From Chlorops oryzae (lineage: Eukaryota > Arthropoda > Insecta > Diptera > Chloropidae), in contig CM035806.1 in assembly GCA_020466095.1 (NCBI GenBank), positions 126,908,393-126,972,392 on the forward strand: DNA of 64,000 bases, read 5' to 3'. Positions 46,188-56,962 of this stretch are shown one piece after another. Within the stretch, counting starts at the first letter, position 1. Each line of letters begins with the position of its first letter. Under the pieces are notes generated by a model, which ran no database searches, was not told where the DNA came from, and saw nothing but the letters and a program-made list of their open reading frames with translations. The position numbers were made by a program, and so were the translations under genes.

Positions 46188-47520
46188 GGATTGCTTTCAT
46201 CCTGAAAGCTGGGGAGCACTTCAATGCAATAATTATTTTCATTATACCCGACACACTCTGTGTCGAGGGTATATTGCGTTTGTGTGGTTGTGTGTAACAC
46301 CCAGATCCAGTCGAGATAGACCATACAAAATATATATAGAAATGATCAGCGTCACCAGGAGATTCGATTTAGACATGTCCGTCCGTCTGTCTGTCTGTCC
46401 GTCTGTTTGTATACAGTTTTCTTATCGAAGGAGTTGAGCTATCTCGACAAAATTGCTATGCGTGCTCACGGGGACATGAGTAAGAACAAGTTCGAGAATG
46501 GACCCGATCGGACCATTTTTAGGGGTACCTCCAGTACTAGGGTCTGTTACGAAAATCACAAAAACTGCTCTAAAATCGAAGTTTTTCAAGATATTTTGAT
46601 GAAATTTGATATTTGATCATATTTAAAGGCCAGTAGTATTATTTCCAAAAATTGAAAAAGTGGGCGTGGCAGAAGGGCGGTTTTCGAAAATTGTCTCGTA
46701 CAACCGAAATTCAAGTGGGACTTGAACGAAATTTGGCACTTATGCTTTCTTTGTAGCCTTGAACATCCTTCCAAAAAATTTCCTTGATCGGTCCATTATT
46801 AAGGGTACCGCCAGTACTAGGGTCTGTCACAACAATCCCAAAACTGCCTTAAAATCTGACTTTTTCGAAATATTTTAATGAAACTTAAAATTTGATCGTA
46901 TATTTAAGCCTCCGTTTATAGTTCAACAAAAATTGAAAAAGTAGGTGTGGCAAAGGGGCAGTTTTCATAATGAAATCTATCAAAAGTCGGTATATGGGGC
47001 CCCTTATGGTCTTAAGCACCTCTTGATATTAAAAATTATTTCAACATGTGTGTATGTGTCGGTTATTCTATTGTCAGGCTCGCCTGACACCCTTACTTGT
47101 TTTTAATTGAACATCGCCTCGAAAAACGTTGTAAGCGACAAATTTTTTGAACCTAGTTTTCGCACTTTCACTTTCAAAAATATTTCGGCCCTTTTAGCCA
47201 TTATAAAAAATGTTCCAATTTGGTTAATGCTTGGACATTTCTCAACACTTCCCGACTTTAAAGAAGTGAAATGACTTAGCACCGACTGACTGGGCAAAGT
47301 TTCAAACATGTGAAATTTTTCGCTTATAACGTTTTTCAAGGCGATGCTTCAATTTCCTTCTATTCTTCCGTCAGTATGGAGACCTTATCCAATTCGAAAT
47401 TCTCCAGTTCAGCTAAAAAATCCAAGTTTTCCTGTTGGAAGAATTGCATGAAATATATTATTCGACTGCATTTCAAACACTTATGTTACCTGGCAGCTTT
47501 CCAGCATTTCTCTCGTAACA
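46188..47520 (+). repeat. Repeat family X, copy 2 (interrupted by HINE)
   Basis: Same family as 41709-42147. The HINE insertion at 46243-47100 splits it after TTTTCAT; the right part includes the 78-codon minus frame at 47103-47339 and continues past the point where copy 1 is cut by mariner (47484, ACACTTATGTTACC). Confidence 0.75.
46243..47100 (+). mobile_element. HINE (mini-me/DINE-1-like nonautonomous Helentron)
   Basis: About 858 bp inserted between T residues, with no clear target duplication, in a site present empty at 41763. It begins ATACCCGACACACT followed by its inverse GTGTCGAGGGTAT, has a (GTCY)n tract at 46376-46410, internal copies of CAGTACTAGGGTCTGT, and ends with the hairpin GTCAGGCTCGCCTGAC then CCTTACTTG before a T run. 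This layout (subterminal inverted repeat, proto-microsatellite, 3' hairpin) is that of dipteran mini-me/DINE-1 elements. Its 3' end matches the Helentrons at 10035 and 20826. Confidence 0.85.
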
Positions 47521-47945
47521 GCTTTGACTATTTACAGCTGTTGAGACTAATTTAAAGGCTTCATATATTTAAAATATTCGAAAACATTTATCTGGAACAA
47601 CACAGAACTAAAAATATTTGTATTTGATAAAATCTTAAACAATAACAAAAACAGCTGTTTAAGGTTAAGAAACACAACACATCCTTCCTAGAGCTGTAGA
47701 AATGTTTGAAAATTGTAAATCGATACATATTTAGTGGCTCAAGTACTTAAGAAAAATCTTTCTCAAAATTGTGCATAAACTACATCTTTTTAGAGCTCCT
47801 CTGAATGAAAAGAGTATATTATTGCATAAATTATCATTGAAACCTAAAAAAGTTTTATACTAAGGTGACAAAATCAAGAAAGTTCAACGCAATTATGTTT
47901 AGTTACAAAATTGCGCGAGTACTCAAAAATTTCTAGCAAGAATGG
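47505..47945 (+). repeat. Repeat family Y, copy 1
   Basis: From AACAGCTTTGACTATTTACAG to GAGTACTCAAAAATT, repeated at 49955-50385 and in part at 48990-49190. Noncoding. The copies differ by short indels. Confidence 0.8.
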
Positions 47946-48009
47946 GCAAAGTCGGTTTATACAAGCTTCCTCACCCGTCTTAGTGATTTTGGGAAGCGTC
48001 GCTTGTAGT

Positions 48010-48440
48010 ATTGTATGAAGCTTACTAATCACAATTCCGCAGGTTCGCTTGTTCAAATCCCGTGCCCATCAAACAATTATTCGAAAAAATATTTTCAAAT
48101 AGAATTCTATAAATATACGCGCGAAGGGAGAGAGAGGCACATTGCCTACGCAAGGCTCTCGAATTTTTTTGACTCCATTGACTTGCAAAAGAGACAGAGA
48201 GAAAAAGAGAGAAAGATTGGGCACACCGCTTTATACACTTTTGTTGCTATCATGAATATGTTTATAAATAGAAACATTCAAAAGAGAAACAGAGAAAAAG
48301 AGAGAGATTGACGCGACGCTCTCGACAAAAAATCAAATTTTCGAATATTCTTTCGAATGACCCTTATGGGGCACACCTACGGTCAGTCCCTCAGCTTACC
48401 GGTCCCTCTCCAATGACAGTCGGGTCGATCCGGGGTCGGT
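48010..48440 (+). repeat. SINE-like element, 5'-truncated tRNA head
   Basis: Begins in the second half of a tRNA-like sequence (AGGTTCGCTTGTTCAAATCC with a B-box GTTCAAATC) and continues through a body with two related GA-rich units (AGAGACAGAGAGAAAAAGAG and AAGAGAAACAGAGAAAAAG) to CGGTCAGTCCCTCAGC. A fuller copy lies inverted at 50750-51180. Confidence 0.65.
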
Positions 48441-48989
48441 CCCAATTACTACAGGGTACATACAAAAGGCGTGCATTGTTACACCAACACATACCAATTC
48501 CGTATGCTCATTGTTTTCAGATAGTGCTTGTGTGGGAGAGCCAGAAACAGCTAACAATGAAAGGAGAAGCTAAAATTAGCTGGCATTCAAAGATAAACGT
48601 AGCGTAAAAAAGCTATCTTTGGTATATTTTGGCTCTTTTTCGCTTTTTGGCTATTAATATTTGGTCTATGGCAGTGTATGCCAAAATGACACATACACAT
48701 TTTGTGTTTGTATTGAACAGGCCCTGCGCTGATCACACTTAAAAAAAATATGTTGCTAGTTCTTATAGTGGCTTTGTTTTTGAGATATGCGATGAATGAA
48801 ATGAAAGACCTAAAAAAATCATGAGAGCTATTCACACTAGCTTCTAAACACCCGTTTTAACATTGCAACGCCTTAACTTCCTATACGTGAAGCCTGCAAT
48901 TTAAGTTTTATTATTATTGTACTTCTTGGAACGTAATATTTTTCCTTATATCAAACATTTTGCTTTGGAAATATCGTTTTCAACATATT

Positions 48990-49200
48990 CCAAAACGAAA
49001 AAATCTTCTTCCCAGCTTTCCCTAACACATCTTTTTGTAGAGGTGCTCCTCTGAATGAAAAGAGTATATTATTTGCAATAAATTGTATCATGAAACCTAA
49101 AAAAGTTTTATATCAAAGGTGACAAAATCAATAAAGTCAACGCAATTATGTTTAGTTACAAAAATTGCCGCGAGTTACTTTCACAAATTTCTAGTCATCA
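48990..49200 (+). repeat. Repeat family Y, partial copy
   Basis: Matches the later part of family Y (CTCCTCTGAATGAAAAGAGT to AGTTACAAAAATTGC), then continues into a segment (TCACTAATTCACCACGGATT) shared with 50390-50425. Confidence 0.7.
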
Positions 49201-49954
49201 CTAATTCACCACGGATTTCGGTTGTTTGTTGGGCGTGCACATAAAGTATAATGTCAGTATGAATTGAAATTCCGAAGACGCGAATTTGTCTTCTTTTGAG
49301 TTGAAAATTTTTATTTGTTTTTTCGTCTTGTATGTGTGAATTATCACTATATATGAGATTGCGCACAAATTCTGACATTGTGTTATCACATATTATGACT
49401 CCCCGAGGCAAGACCGTGCAGAAATAAGGAGCTGAACCCAAGGTGGAAGCCTTCGGCAGTGCCGCCATGTTACCTACTACTTCGTACTAGTCCCTCTATT
49501 TATATTCGTCATGTTGGCAATTCATTCAACTTACCTTTTTAACACGTTATCTATCATTTTTTAGATATATATCAATAGAGGGATTGCCCGTAGGTGTGGT
49601 CCCATAGCTGGGTCAATACTAAAGAAATATTCAATTTTGATTTTAATTTCGAAAAACGTCACGCGACAATCTTTTTGAACTCTATTTTTCGCACTTTCAC
49701 TTTCAAAAATTTTCAATTGTATTAGACATAATCATCAATGCAACGAACAAAAGTGTTAAAGCGGTGGGCGCCCAATTTTTTTCCTCTTTTTCAAGACTGT
49801 GCTTCTTTCGTAAAGTTTTTCAAAGAGTTCAAAAAAATTCGAGAGCCTTGCGTTGTGGCAATATTCCTCTCTTCTCCTCCTCGCGTGAAATTAATAGAAA
49901 TTCTTTTGAACGATTTTTTTCGAATAATTGGTTATGATGCACACGGGCAGTTTA

Positions 49955-50430
49955 TTCTCGTAACAGCTTTGACTATTTACAGCTGTTAAGACTAATTTAA
50001 AGGCCTTTATATATTTAAAAATGTTCGAAAACATTTATCTGGAACAACACAGAACTAAAAATATTTGTATTTGATAAAATCTTAAACAATAACAAAAACA
50101 GCTGTTTAAGGTTAAGAAACACAACACATCCTTCCTAGAGCTGTAGAAATGTTTGAAAATTGTAAATCGATGACATATTAAGTGGCTCACAGTACTTAAG
50201 AAAAATCTTTCTCAAAATTATGCATAAACTACATCTTTTTAGAGCTCCACTGAATGAAAAGGAGTATATTATTGCATAAATTATCATTGAAACCTAAAAA
50301 AAGTTTTATACTAAGTGACAAAATCAAGAAAGTTCAACGCCATTATGTTTAGTTACAAAATTGCGCGAGTACTCAAAAATTCTTCTAGCATCACTAATTC
50401 ACCACGGATTTCGGTTGTTGTTTGGGAGTG
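49955..50430 (+). repeat. Repeat family Y, copy 2
   Basis: Second long copy of family Y; extends into the CACCACGGATTTCGGTTGTT segment also present at 49208. Confidence 0.8.
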
Positions 50431-50749
50431 CCACATAAAGTAATATATGGTCAGTATGAATTGAAACTCCCGAAGCGGAAGGTTGTCGCATTGTTGAGTT
50501 GAAATTTTTATTTGTTTTTTTCTCTTGTATGTGTGTATGCACGTTAATGTGTGGCGCAAAATGCCAAGCATATGCTCCTTACACATATTTGAGCACAACG
50601 AGCAAGACCCTGCAGAAATATGGACTGACCCAAGTGTAGCCTTCGGTCAGTCCCCTCATGTTACCATTCTAGGCACTACTAGTCCCCTCTTAATTCCACT
50701 TGCAATGTATTCAACTGACCTTTTTAACAAGTGGTCTGTCATTGGAGAG

Positions 50750-51180
50750 GGACCGTTCCGCTGAGGGACTGACCGTAGGTGTGTCCCCTAAGGGTCATTC
50801 GAAAGAATATTCAAAAATTTGATTTTTGTTGAGAGCTGTCACGCCAATCTCTCTCTCTTTTTCTCTGTTTCTCTTTTGAATGTTTCTATTTAAAGACATA
50901 ATCCTGATAGCAACAAAAGTGTATACAAGCGGTGCGCCCAATTTTTTTTCTCTTTTTCTCTCTGCCCTCTTTTGAAAGTTTTATTTATGGAGTCAAAAAA
51001 ATCGAGAGCCTTGCGTTGGCAATGTGGCCTCTCTCTGCCTTCGCGCGTATATTTATAGAATCTATTTGAACGTCTTTTTTGCGAATAAATGTTTGTGATG
51101 GGCACGGGATTTGAACAAGCGAACCTGGCGGAATTTTGATTAGTAAGCTTGCACGCTATCCTCTGAGCTACCACTGGCTG
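50750..51180 (-). repeat. SINE-like element with tRNA-like head
   Basis: On minus the element opens with a tRNA-like region containing an A-box (TGGTAGCTCAGAGGATAG) and a B-box (GTTCAAATC) about 45 bp apart, as in an internal RNA polymerase III promoter. The body matches 48060-48440. The acceptor and T stems do not pair as in a working tRNA, so a tRNA-derived SINE is more likely than a tRNA gene. No terminal A or T tract stands out. Confidence 0.65.
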
Positions 51181-51775
51181 TGACTCACTTAAAGACATAT
51201 TTCTATTTAAGTCCATAGAAGAAACGAAACTAAAGAATATAAAGAAATGAAACAGCATCCTCTCTCGCATGCTTCGAATAAGTTACACAAAAATTTTCTA
51301 AGTTAATATGAGTGTCGTTTGGGGGACTGACCGCCGGCTAACCGATTTCGCTATAAGAAACAGTCCTATTTTGACCGGTCGATGTGGGACTGGTTAAAGG
51401 TCAGTCCTTTTTAGGAAATTAACCGCTTCATTTCTGCAGGGGAGCGTTGGGACTGTAGCTGCGTGAGTCAGTGTGCGTAAGTGAGTATGCTTAGGTATGT
51501 GAGCACTTCTCTATTGGAAATTTCAAGCCAAAATTGTAATCGCTGTCGATTTAATAATTCACACATGCGAGAAAAGATGCGTAAAAATCGACCGAACTAC
51601 TTAACGTTCAGTAGGGAGTTGCCATGAAGAATGCAACAACAAAACGAAAAGAAGTTTTCGGTAGTGGTCGACTATTTATAATATTGGCGGTACGCATTTT
51701 TTTATATTCTCTCGAATATATGAATACTTTAATTTTTGTTTTTTTTTTTGTTTTGTTTTATATATATACCATATA

Positions 51776-53396
51776 CACTCCCGCTCATTTGAATAGGTTT
51801 GAAATATTTTTCATGTATAAGCATGTCTCGTTCAGGATGTGTTTCAATTATATGGTCTTTCTGTATGTGTATTGAGAGGTCAATCATTTACCAACAACCG
51901 TGGAAAAAATCATAACATAATGACCACCCGTTTAGATGATATGGTTACTTTTGTAAAAAATTACAAAAAAATCGTTCAATTTTTCGGCTCATTTGAATAG
52001 GTTCATTAGCGTTATTTTTAATTTAGTGTGAGGGGCGCTTAAAGACCGTTAACATTTATCAAAATTTCGTTACAACACTTTGACAATTTATGAAAAAAAC
52101 AAAAATGGGATGCGGAAAAGTCTTGACTGAAGCAGAAAAAGGCAAAATCCAAGCTTATAAGGAAAGTGGTTTAATTCACGCAAATATTGCCGCAATAATT
52201 GGACGAAGCCAAAATGTAGTAAGCAAAATTTTAAGGAATGAGTCTAATTATGGAAAAAACATGAAAGGAAGAACTCATAAAGCTTCAACTGCCGCTGAAA
52301 GAAGACTTATCCTAAGGAAGGCGTCGAATTCTCATCACAGTGCTGCAAAAATTAAAGAAATTACGCGTGTTAAAGCTAGCTTAGCAACCGTTAAACGCGT
52401 CATACAGGCTGCTAAACATTTAAAGAGGCTCAAACTTAAAAAAAAAACACCACTTAACGTGGCTCGTAAGGAAGCACGGATGCATTTTTATCGACAACAC
52501 ATGTCTTGGGATAACCAATGGAAAAACGTTGTATTTTCCGACGAAAAAAATTCAATCTGGAAGGACCAGATGGGCATAGCTATTAAATCCATGACTTGCG
52601 TAAGGAAGAGCAATACCTGAGTCGCAGTGTAATGGTGTGGGGTGCCATTTCCTATTATGGAACTATCGAACTACATTTTCTTACTTCTAGAACGGAATTA
52701 GCTATAAAAATGTGATTCAAAATGCTTTTCTTAACATTTCTGAAATTTTTGGACCATTGTCTTGGAGATTCCAGCATGATAATGCACCCATTCATACTGC
52801 TAAAGTTGTCAAGGAGTGGATTAAGAGCCAAGGTGTCCAGTTAATAAACTGGCCTCCATAGTCTCCAGACCTCAACATCATAGAAAACGTTTGGGGCTTA
52901 TTTGCACGAAAAGTTTATGACTCGGGAAAGCAATATGAAACCACGGAATTCCTCAAAGAAGGTATTCAAAAAGCTTGGGCAGAAATTTCGCTTAACTTTC
53001 TGCAAAAGTTATACGAATCTATTCCACACCGAGTATTTGAAACAATTTCAAAACATGGAGGATCCACGCACTAGTAGTGCTTTAAAATATGTTCAATTAA
53101 CAATATTAAAATAAAAAATCATAAAAAAATTTGATATTTTAATATTTATTTTATTTTTATTTCTGATGAACCTATTCAAATGAGCCGAAAAATTGAACGA
53201 TTTTTTTGTAATTTTTTACAAAAGTAACCATATCATCTAAACGGGTGGTCATTATGTTATGATTTTTTCTACAGTTGTTGGTAAATGATTGACCTCTCAA
53301 CACACATACAGAAAGACCATATAATTGAAACACAGCCTGAACGAAACATGCTTATACATGAAAAATATTTCAAACCTATTCAAATGAGCGGGAGTG
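51776..53396 (+). mobile_element. Tc1-like transposon with 231-bp IR/DR ends
   Basis: 1621-bp element flanked by TA (51774-51775, 53397-53398). Terminal inverted repeats 51776-52006 and 53166-53396 are each 231 bp. Each holds two copies of a binding-site-like word, outer CCCGCTCATTTGAATAGGTT and inner TCGGCTCATTTGAATAGGTT, the IR/DR arrangement known from other Tc1 elements. Confidence 0.95.
52090..53074 (+). pseudogene. Tc1-like transposase, degenerate
   Basis: DD34E transposase: paired-type DNA-binding region (LTEAEKGKIQAYKESGL; IAAIIGRSQNVVSKIL), then VVFSDEK (first D), VMVWGAISYYG, FQHDNAPIHTAK (second D) and LNIIENVWG (E). Lesions: loss of bases after SDEK (near 52550-52620) with frame change, further frame changes in 52640-52700, and TAG in place of Tyr in WPPYSPD-type motif at 52859. 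The C-terminal frame is open to 53074. Intact ends but no active protein. Confidence 0.9.
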
Positions 53397-53407
53397 TACA
53401 TATGGTT

Positions 53408-53507
53408 NNNNNNNNNNNNNNNNNNNNNNNNNNNNNNNNNNNNNNNNNNNNNNNNNNNNNNNNNNNNNNNNNNNNNNNNNNNNNNNNNNNNNNNNNNNNN
53501 NNNNNNN
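53408..53507. other. 100-N assembly gap
   Basis: Exactly 100 N, eleven bases past the Tc1 end. Confidence 1.
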
Positions 53508-55109
53508 GTTTTTTGAAAAATATTTTTATTTAATTTTATTTCATTTGTTTTTTTTCCTTTAATTTGAGGACCAGGAGAACAATTTAAATAAAAGGCTGGT
53601 AAATATGTAAAGTATTTTTTTTATTATTAAAAATGCTGCTTCAAACAAAGTAAAACAATTATACAACCGCCTAAACATTTAATTTTCTTGACTTGAAAAA
53701 ATTCAAACTTTTTTTTCTATTTTTTTCCCCCCCCCCCCCCCCTGGGCAAAATAATTTAAGTGAAATTTGTCCGTTATATTTCGGCCCCCCCCCCCCCCCC
53801 CTAAAAAGGGTTTTTGGAATTTAAAAAATTTAGGGTCTAGGTTAGTTCCGACTTTAAAAATTTTATTAAAAAGGAGATATTTCCACCCCAGCATTCCTCA
53901 TACAAGGGGAATGAAAACGTTACGTTAGGAACCTATAGGGGAAAGAAAAATTTTAAATTTTTCCAACTTTTAACCAAAACTGACAAATATTTTCCGGGGG
54001 TTCGTTTTCAGTTTTGGCTTTTTTTGGTTTTTAGAGCAAAATTTCAGGACCAAAAAAGAAAAAATTTGGTCAAAATAAAATTTTTTTAGGGAAAAATAAA
54101 AATTTTTTTTTCTAAAAATATTTTAATATAATTTATTTTAATTCCCATTGGTTTTTAATCGCGTCCTTTTTTATCAAAGGCAACCGGATACCTTTTTGGT
54201 TAAAAAAAATGTGAATGGGCCAAGTGGAAAACAAACAGGAATCAAACCCACGGTTCGAGCTTTCTTTTCAATAGTTTCTTTGCAAAGCGCAAAAAATTTT
54301 TGCTGCTAAAAGAATGAACCGTAGGAACCCTCCCTTTTAAGCTAAACCGCACAATGAATTTCCGAAGATATTCATGGTACATTAGGGGGACGTGACAATA
54401 CTAAAACTTTTTAAAATTTTACCTCCCCCCCTAAATCCGTGAATATAAAGGGTGACCAAAATTCAAATGATTTTAACTTAAAGATTTGTCCCTGCTCAAC
54501 GCGCCTATAGAAGTTTTCACTTCAAAAAAAGCATTTATACTGATTTGAAACCAAACATAAAATAAATTCATCCAAAACTAGACCTAGACTGATGTTGAGG
54601 TTTGTTTATCGTCTGGCAGCAGGTTTAATTGAAAACGAACTGAAGCATTGAAAATGAATGTATTCCACTCAGGTTAACATAATTCTACGGCAGGATTTCC
54701 TTGCCAATGTGGATAAATTAGTTCTTAATCATTTTTGAATCAGTTCTTTATCGCACGTTTCATATGTAGTTTCTTGAGAAGCGTACTAAGGGGTAATTTA
54801 GTAAGAAAAACTTTTTTATGATTGTAAAATACATAAATGTAAAAATATTTGATAAGAGGTTGGTATTTTGGTCATAGGTTTTTTTTTTGCTTTTTAGCTT
54901 TTTCGTTTTTGATATTTTCCGGTTTAAAAAAAACTCATGGCAGCGCTGTGTTCGCTTAAATGCTCGAATTCGTCATCGATTATTCGCAAGCATAGATCTA
55001 AAAGTGCACCCTTATGCAGGGTACACATGGGCACATGGGGACGCAAACATACATATATGATTCTAAGCAACTCACACCCAACAATCGTGGTTTTTACTTC
55101 GTGCATATA
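53508..55109. other. Noncoding, homopolymer-rich region of doubtful quality
   Basis: Contains C runs of about 17 bases (53730-53747, 53786-53803) and many lengthened A, T, G and C runs to about 54480. No gene. A tRNA B-box-like word (GGTTTGATTCC, minus strand near 54245) is present without a supporting fold. Confidence 0.6.
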
Positions 55110-55280
55110 CAGTAGAGTCGGATAAATGCAACACGTTTTTTGCTCGAATTCTTGTGCACTTATCGTTCCTTGCATTAATACGTGCATGTTTTCATGGGAA
55201 ATCATAAAAAAGGCTTCAAAGCACCTTGCACTTATGAGGTTTTTGCATTTATTTGTGTTGCATTTATCCGTAGTTCACTG
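55110..55280. mobile_element. pogo-type MITE
   Basis: 171 bp with inverted ends CAGTAGAGTCGGATAAATGC and CAGTGAACTACGGATAAATG (both continuing CAACAC), flanked by TA (55108-55109, 55281-55282). CAGT..TTATCCG-like ends with TA duplication are characteristic of the pogo/Tigger branch. Confidence 0.82.
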
Positions 55281-55372
55281 TATACCGAATTTAAAACACA
55301 TTCATTCCATCACATTTTATGAGGCAAAGGGGGCGATAAATCCCATTTAAGCCCCCCTTACCTACGCCACTG

Positions 55373-55446
55373 CTGGAAGGAAACACATGAGAGTTACAGA
55401 GACGAAAGACATTCCATCTCCGTCACTCTCATGTGTTTCCTTCCAG
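55373..55446. repeat. Short perfect stem-loop
   Basis: 22-bp perfect arms (CTGGAAGGAAACACATGAGAGT at 55373-55394 with its reverse complement at 55425-55446, given here only as the first 22 positions) and a partly paired 30-base loop. The size resembles a pre-miRNA, but simple fold-back DNA is equally possible. Confidence 0.7.
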
Positions 55447-55514
55447 TGTCTCGCGTTTTGTCTCCCTGTCTAAACGGGGACAATGCGTTTCGAATTTTCG
55501 TAGTTCTGGGAATT

Positions 55515-55690
55515 TTTTTGCACTTTCAGTTCATTGGAAAAAAAACACGCTCAAAAATTATTTTGTATTTAACTAGTTTGGTTGATTTCTGCATGACTTA
55601 TCAACCAATTTAAAGTTAGTTCTGAAATCATTAACTTAAAGTTGGTTTTTCTTTCATACTGGTAGATTTAGGTCCTACAGGGTATAGCCA
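55515..55690 (-). repeat. Dispersed repeat, inverted relative to 31905-32080
   Basis: Reverse-complement match to 31905-32080, ending at CCTACAGGG. Confidence 0.6.
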
Positions 55691-55691
55691 C

Positions 55692-56070
55692 CCAGCAAAC
55701 ATAATGACAAGCGTTTTGCAAACCAAGCTTTAAAAAAGCTTGCATGAAGAAGTTTATTGCAAGCGTTGCAAACTAAGCTTATGCAAAGCTTTCATTAATA
55801 AGGCTTTCATAAGCATTTTAAGGTAGCAGCCACCGACATTTGCAACATGTTTGGTATTGCAAGCGTTTTGCGAGTGTCGCTTACATTACGTGTCTTAAAT
55901 AACATGTTTTGCAATCGTCTTTTCAAAGCTTATAAAGATGGGTGCGTTTCGATTATAAACCGCTTACTTTGATGCCTTTTACAAATGTCATATCAGCGTT
56001 TAATAAGTGTTTTGCTTACATTTGAACGCTTAAAAAACGTGTATTTTTATATGTAATTGTTTGCTGGGAT
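55692..56070. mobile_element. Candidate MITE with CCCAGCAAAC ends
   Basis: Left CCCAGCAAACA and right TGTTTGCTGGG are inverted. The interior is full of AAGCTT, GCAAAGCTT and AAGCGTTTTGC words. No target duplication identified. Similar words fill 56100-56460 and 60740-61010. Confidence 0.5.
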
Positions 56071-56864
56071 ATTTCAAAAGTTTTTACAGAAACCAATTTT
56101 TTTATTTATACAAATAAGCATTTAAAGCAGCAACAAACAATTTAACTAAAAATAAGCTTTTTTTAAGCTTGTCAACTCAAGCCTAGGCTTACAATAACTT
56201 TCCAAAACCTTTGAAGTTCGTTTTAAAAACATATCAGTATAAGCAAAAAACCAACGAAACGGCACCCCTTTTTATAAGCTTATCATTTTGTTTACAAAAC
56301 GTTTATTTTAAAGTTTTGTAGTGGTTGCAAAAGACATTTGGTAAACTTATATTTTCCTTTGAAAACTATATTTTTAAATGTTTTGTAATGGTTTCTAAAG
56401 GTTCTTTATATACGGTTGAAAATAACTTGTAAAAACGAACACTTCTTATTTACAAGAAAATGTTTTGTAAGTGAGCTATCCCAATAAGCACAACGAGTTC
56501 GAATCGAATTCGAATCGAATTCGTTTTGACGTGCAAACTCTTCGCGGCGAGTGTTCGCGGCGAGCTCGAATCGAATTCGAATTCGTGAAGGAGTCACCTT
56601 TTTACGCGATTCATATTTTTTATCGCATTTTTTATCGTTTACGCATCGCGCGCGATTCGTATTTTGCTATCGTTTTGCTATCGCGCTTTATTCGAATTTT
56701 TTATCATATTCGATTCGCCTTTTTGTCGAATTTTCGATTATATACGATTAGTAAAAACAAATTATTTAATTTTTATATTTAATGTATGATTCTAATAACA
56801 GTCTTATTATAAGACTATTTTCGGTAAAAAAAAAAAAAAAAACGGTTCTAATGCTGGTAACCAC

Positions 56865-56962
56865 ACTTTTGAATCCACCGGCTGTGGATTTGAACACCGA
56901 ACCTCTTGATTTCTAGTCATACTTATTTCTAGTCTGCTTACCCATTACGCCGTCTTCGCCGT
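56865..56962 (-). repeat. tRNA-like (SINE head-like) segment within foldback arm
   Basis: On minus: GACGGCGTAATGGGTAAGCAG, then AGAGGTTCGGTGTTCAAATC with a B-box GTTCAAATC followed by CACAGCCGG. The half A-box and B-box spacing suggest a tRNA-derived sequence; a complete cloverleaf could not be drawn with confidence. Confidence 0.4.

Noticed and set aside
51089..51180. Functional tRNA gene on minus strand
   Set aside because: A- and B-boxes are present but acceptor and T stems do not pair properly, and the sequence continues into a repeated SINE-like body.
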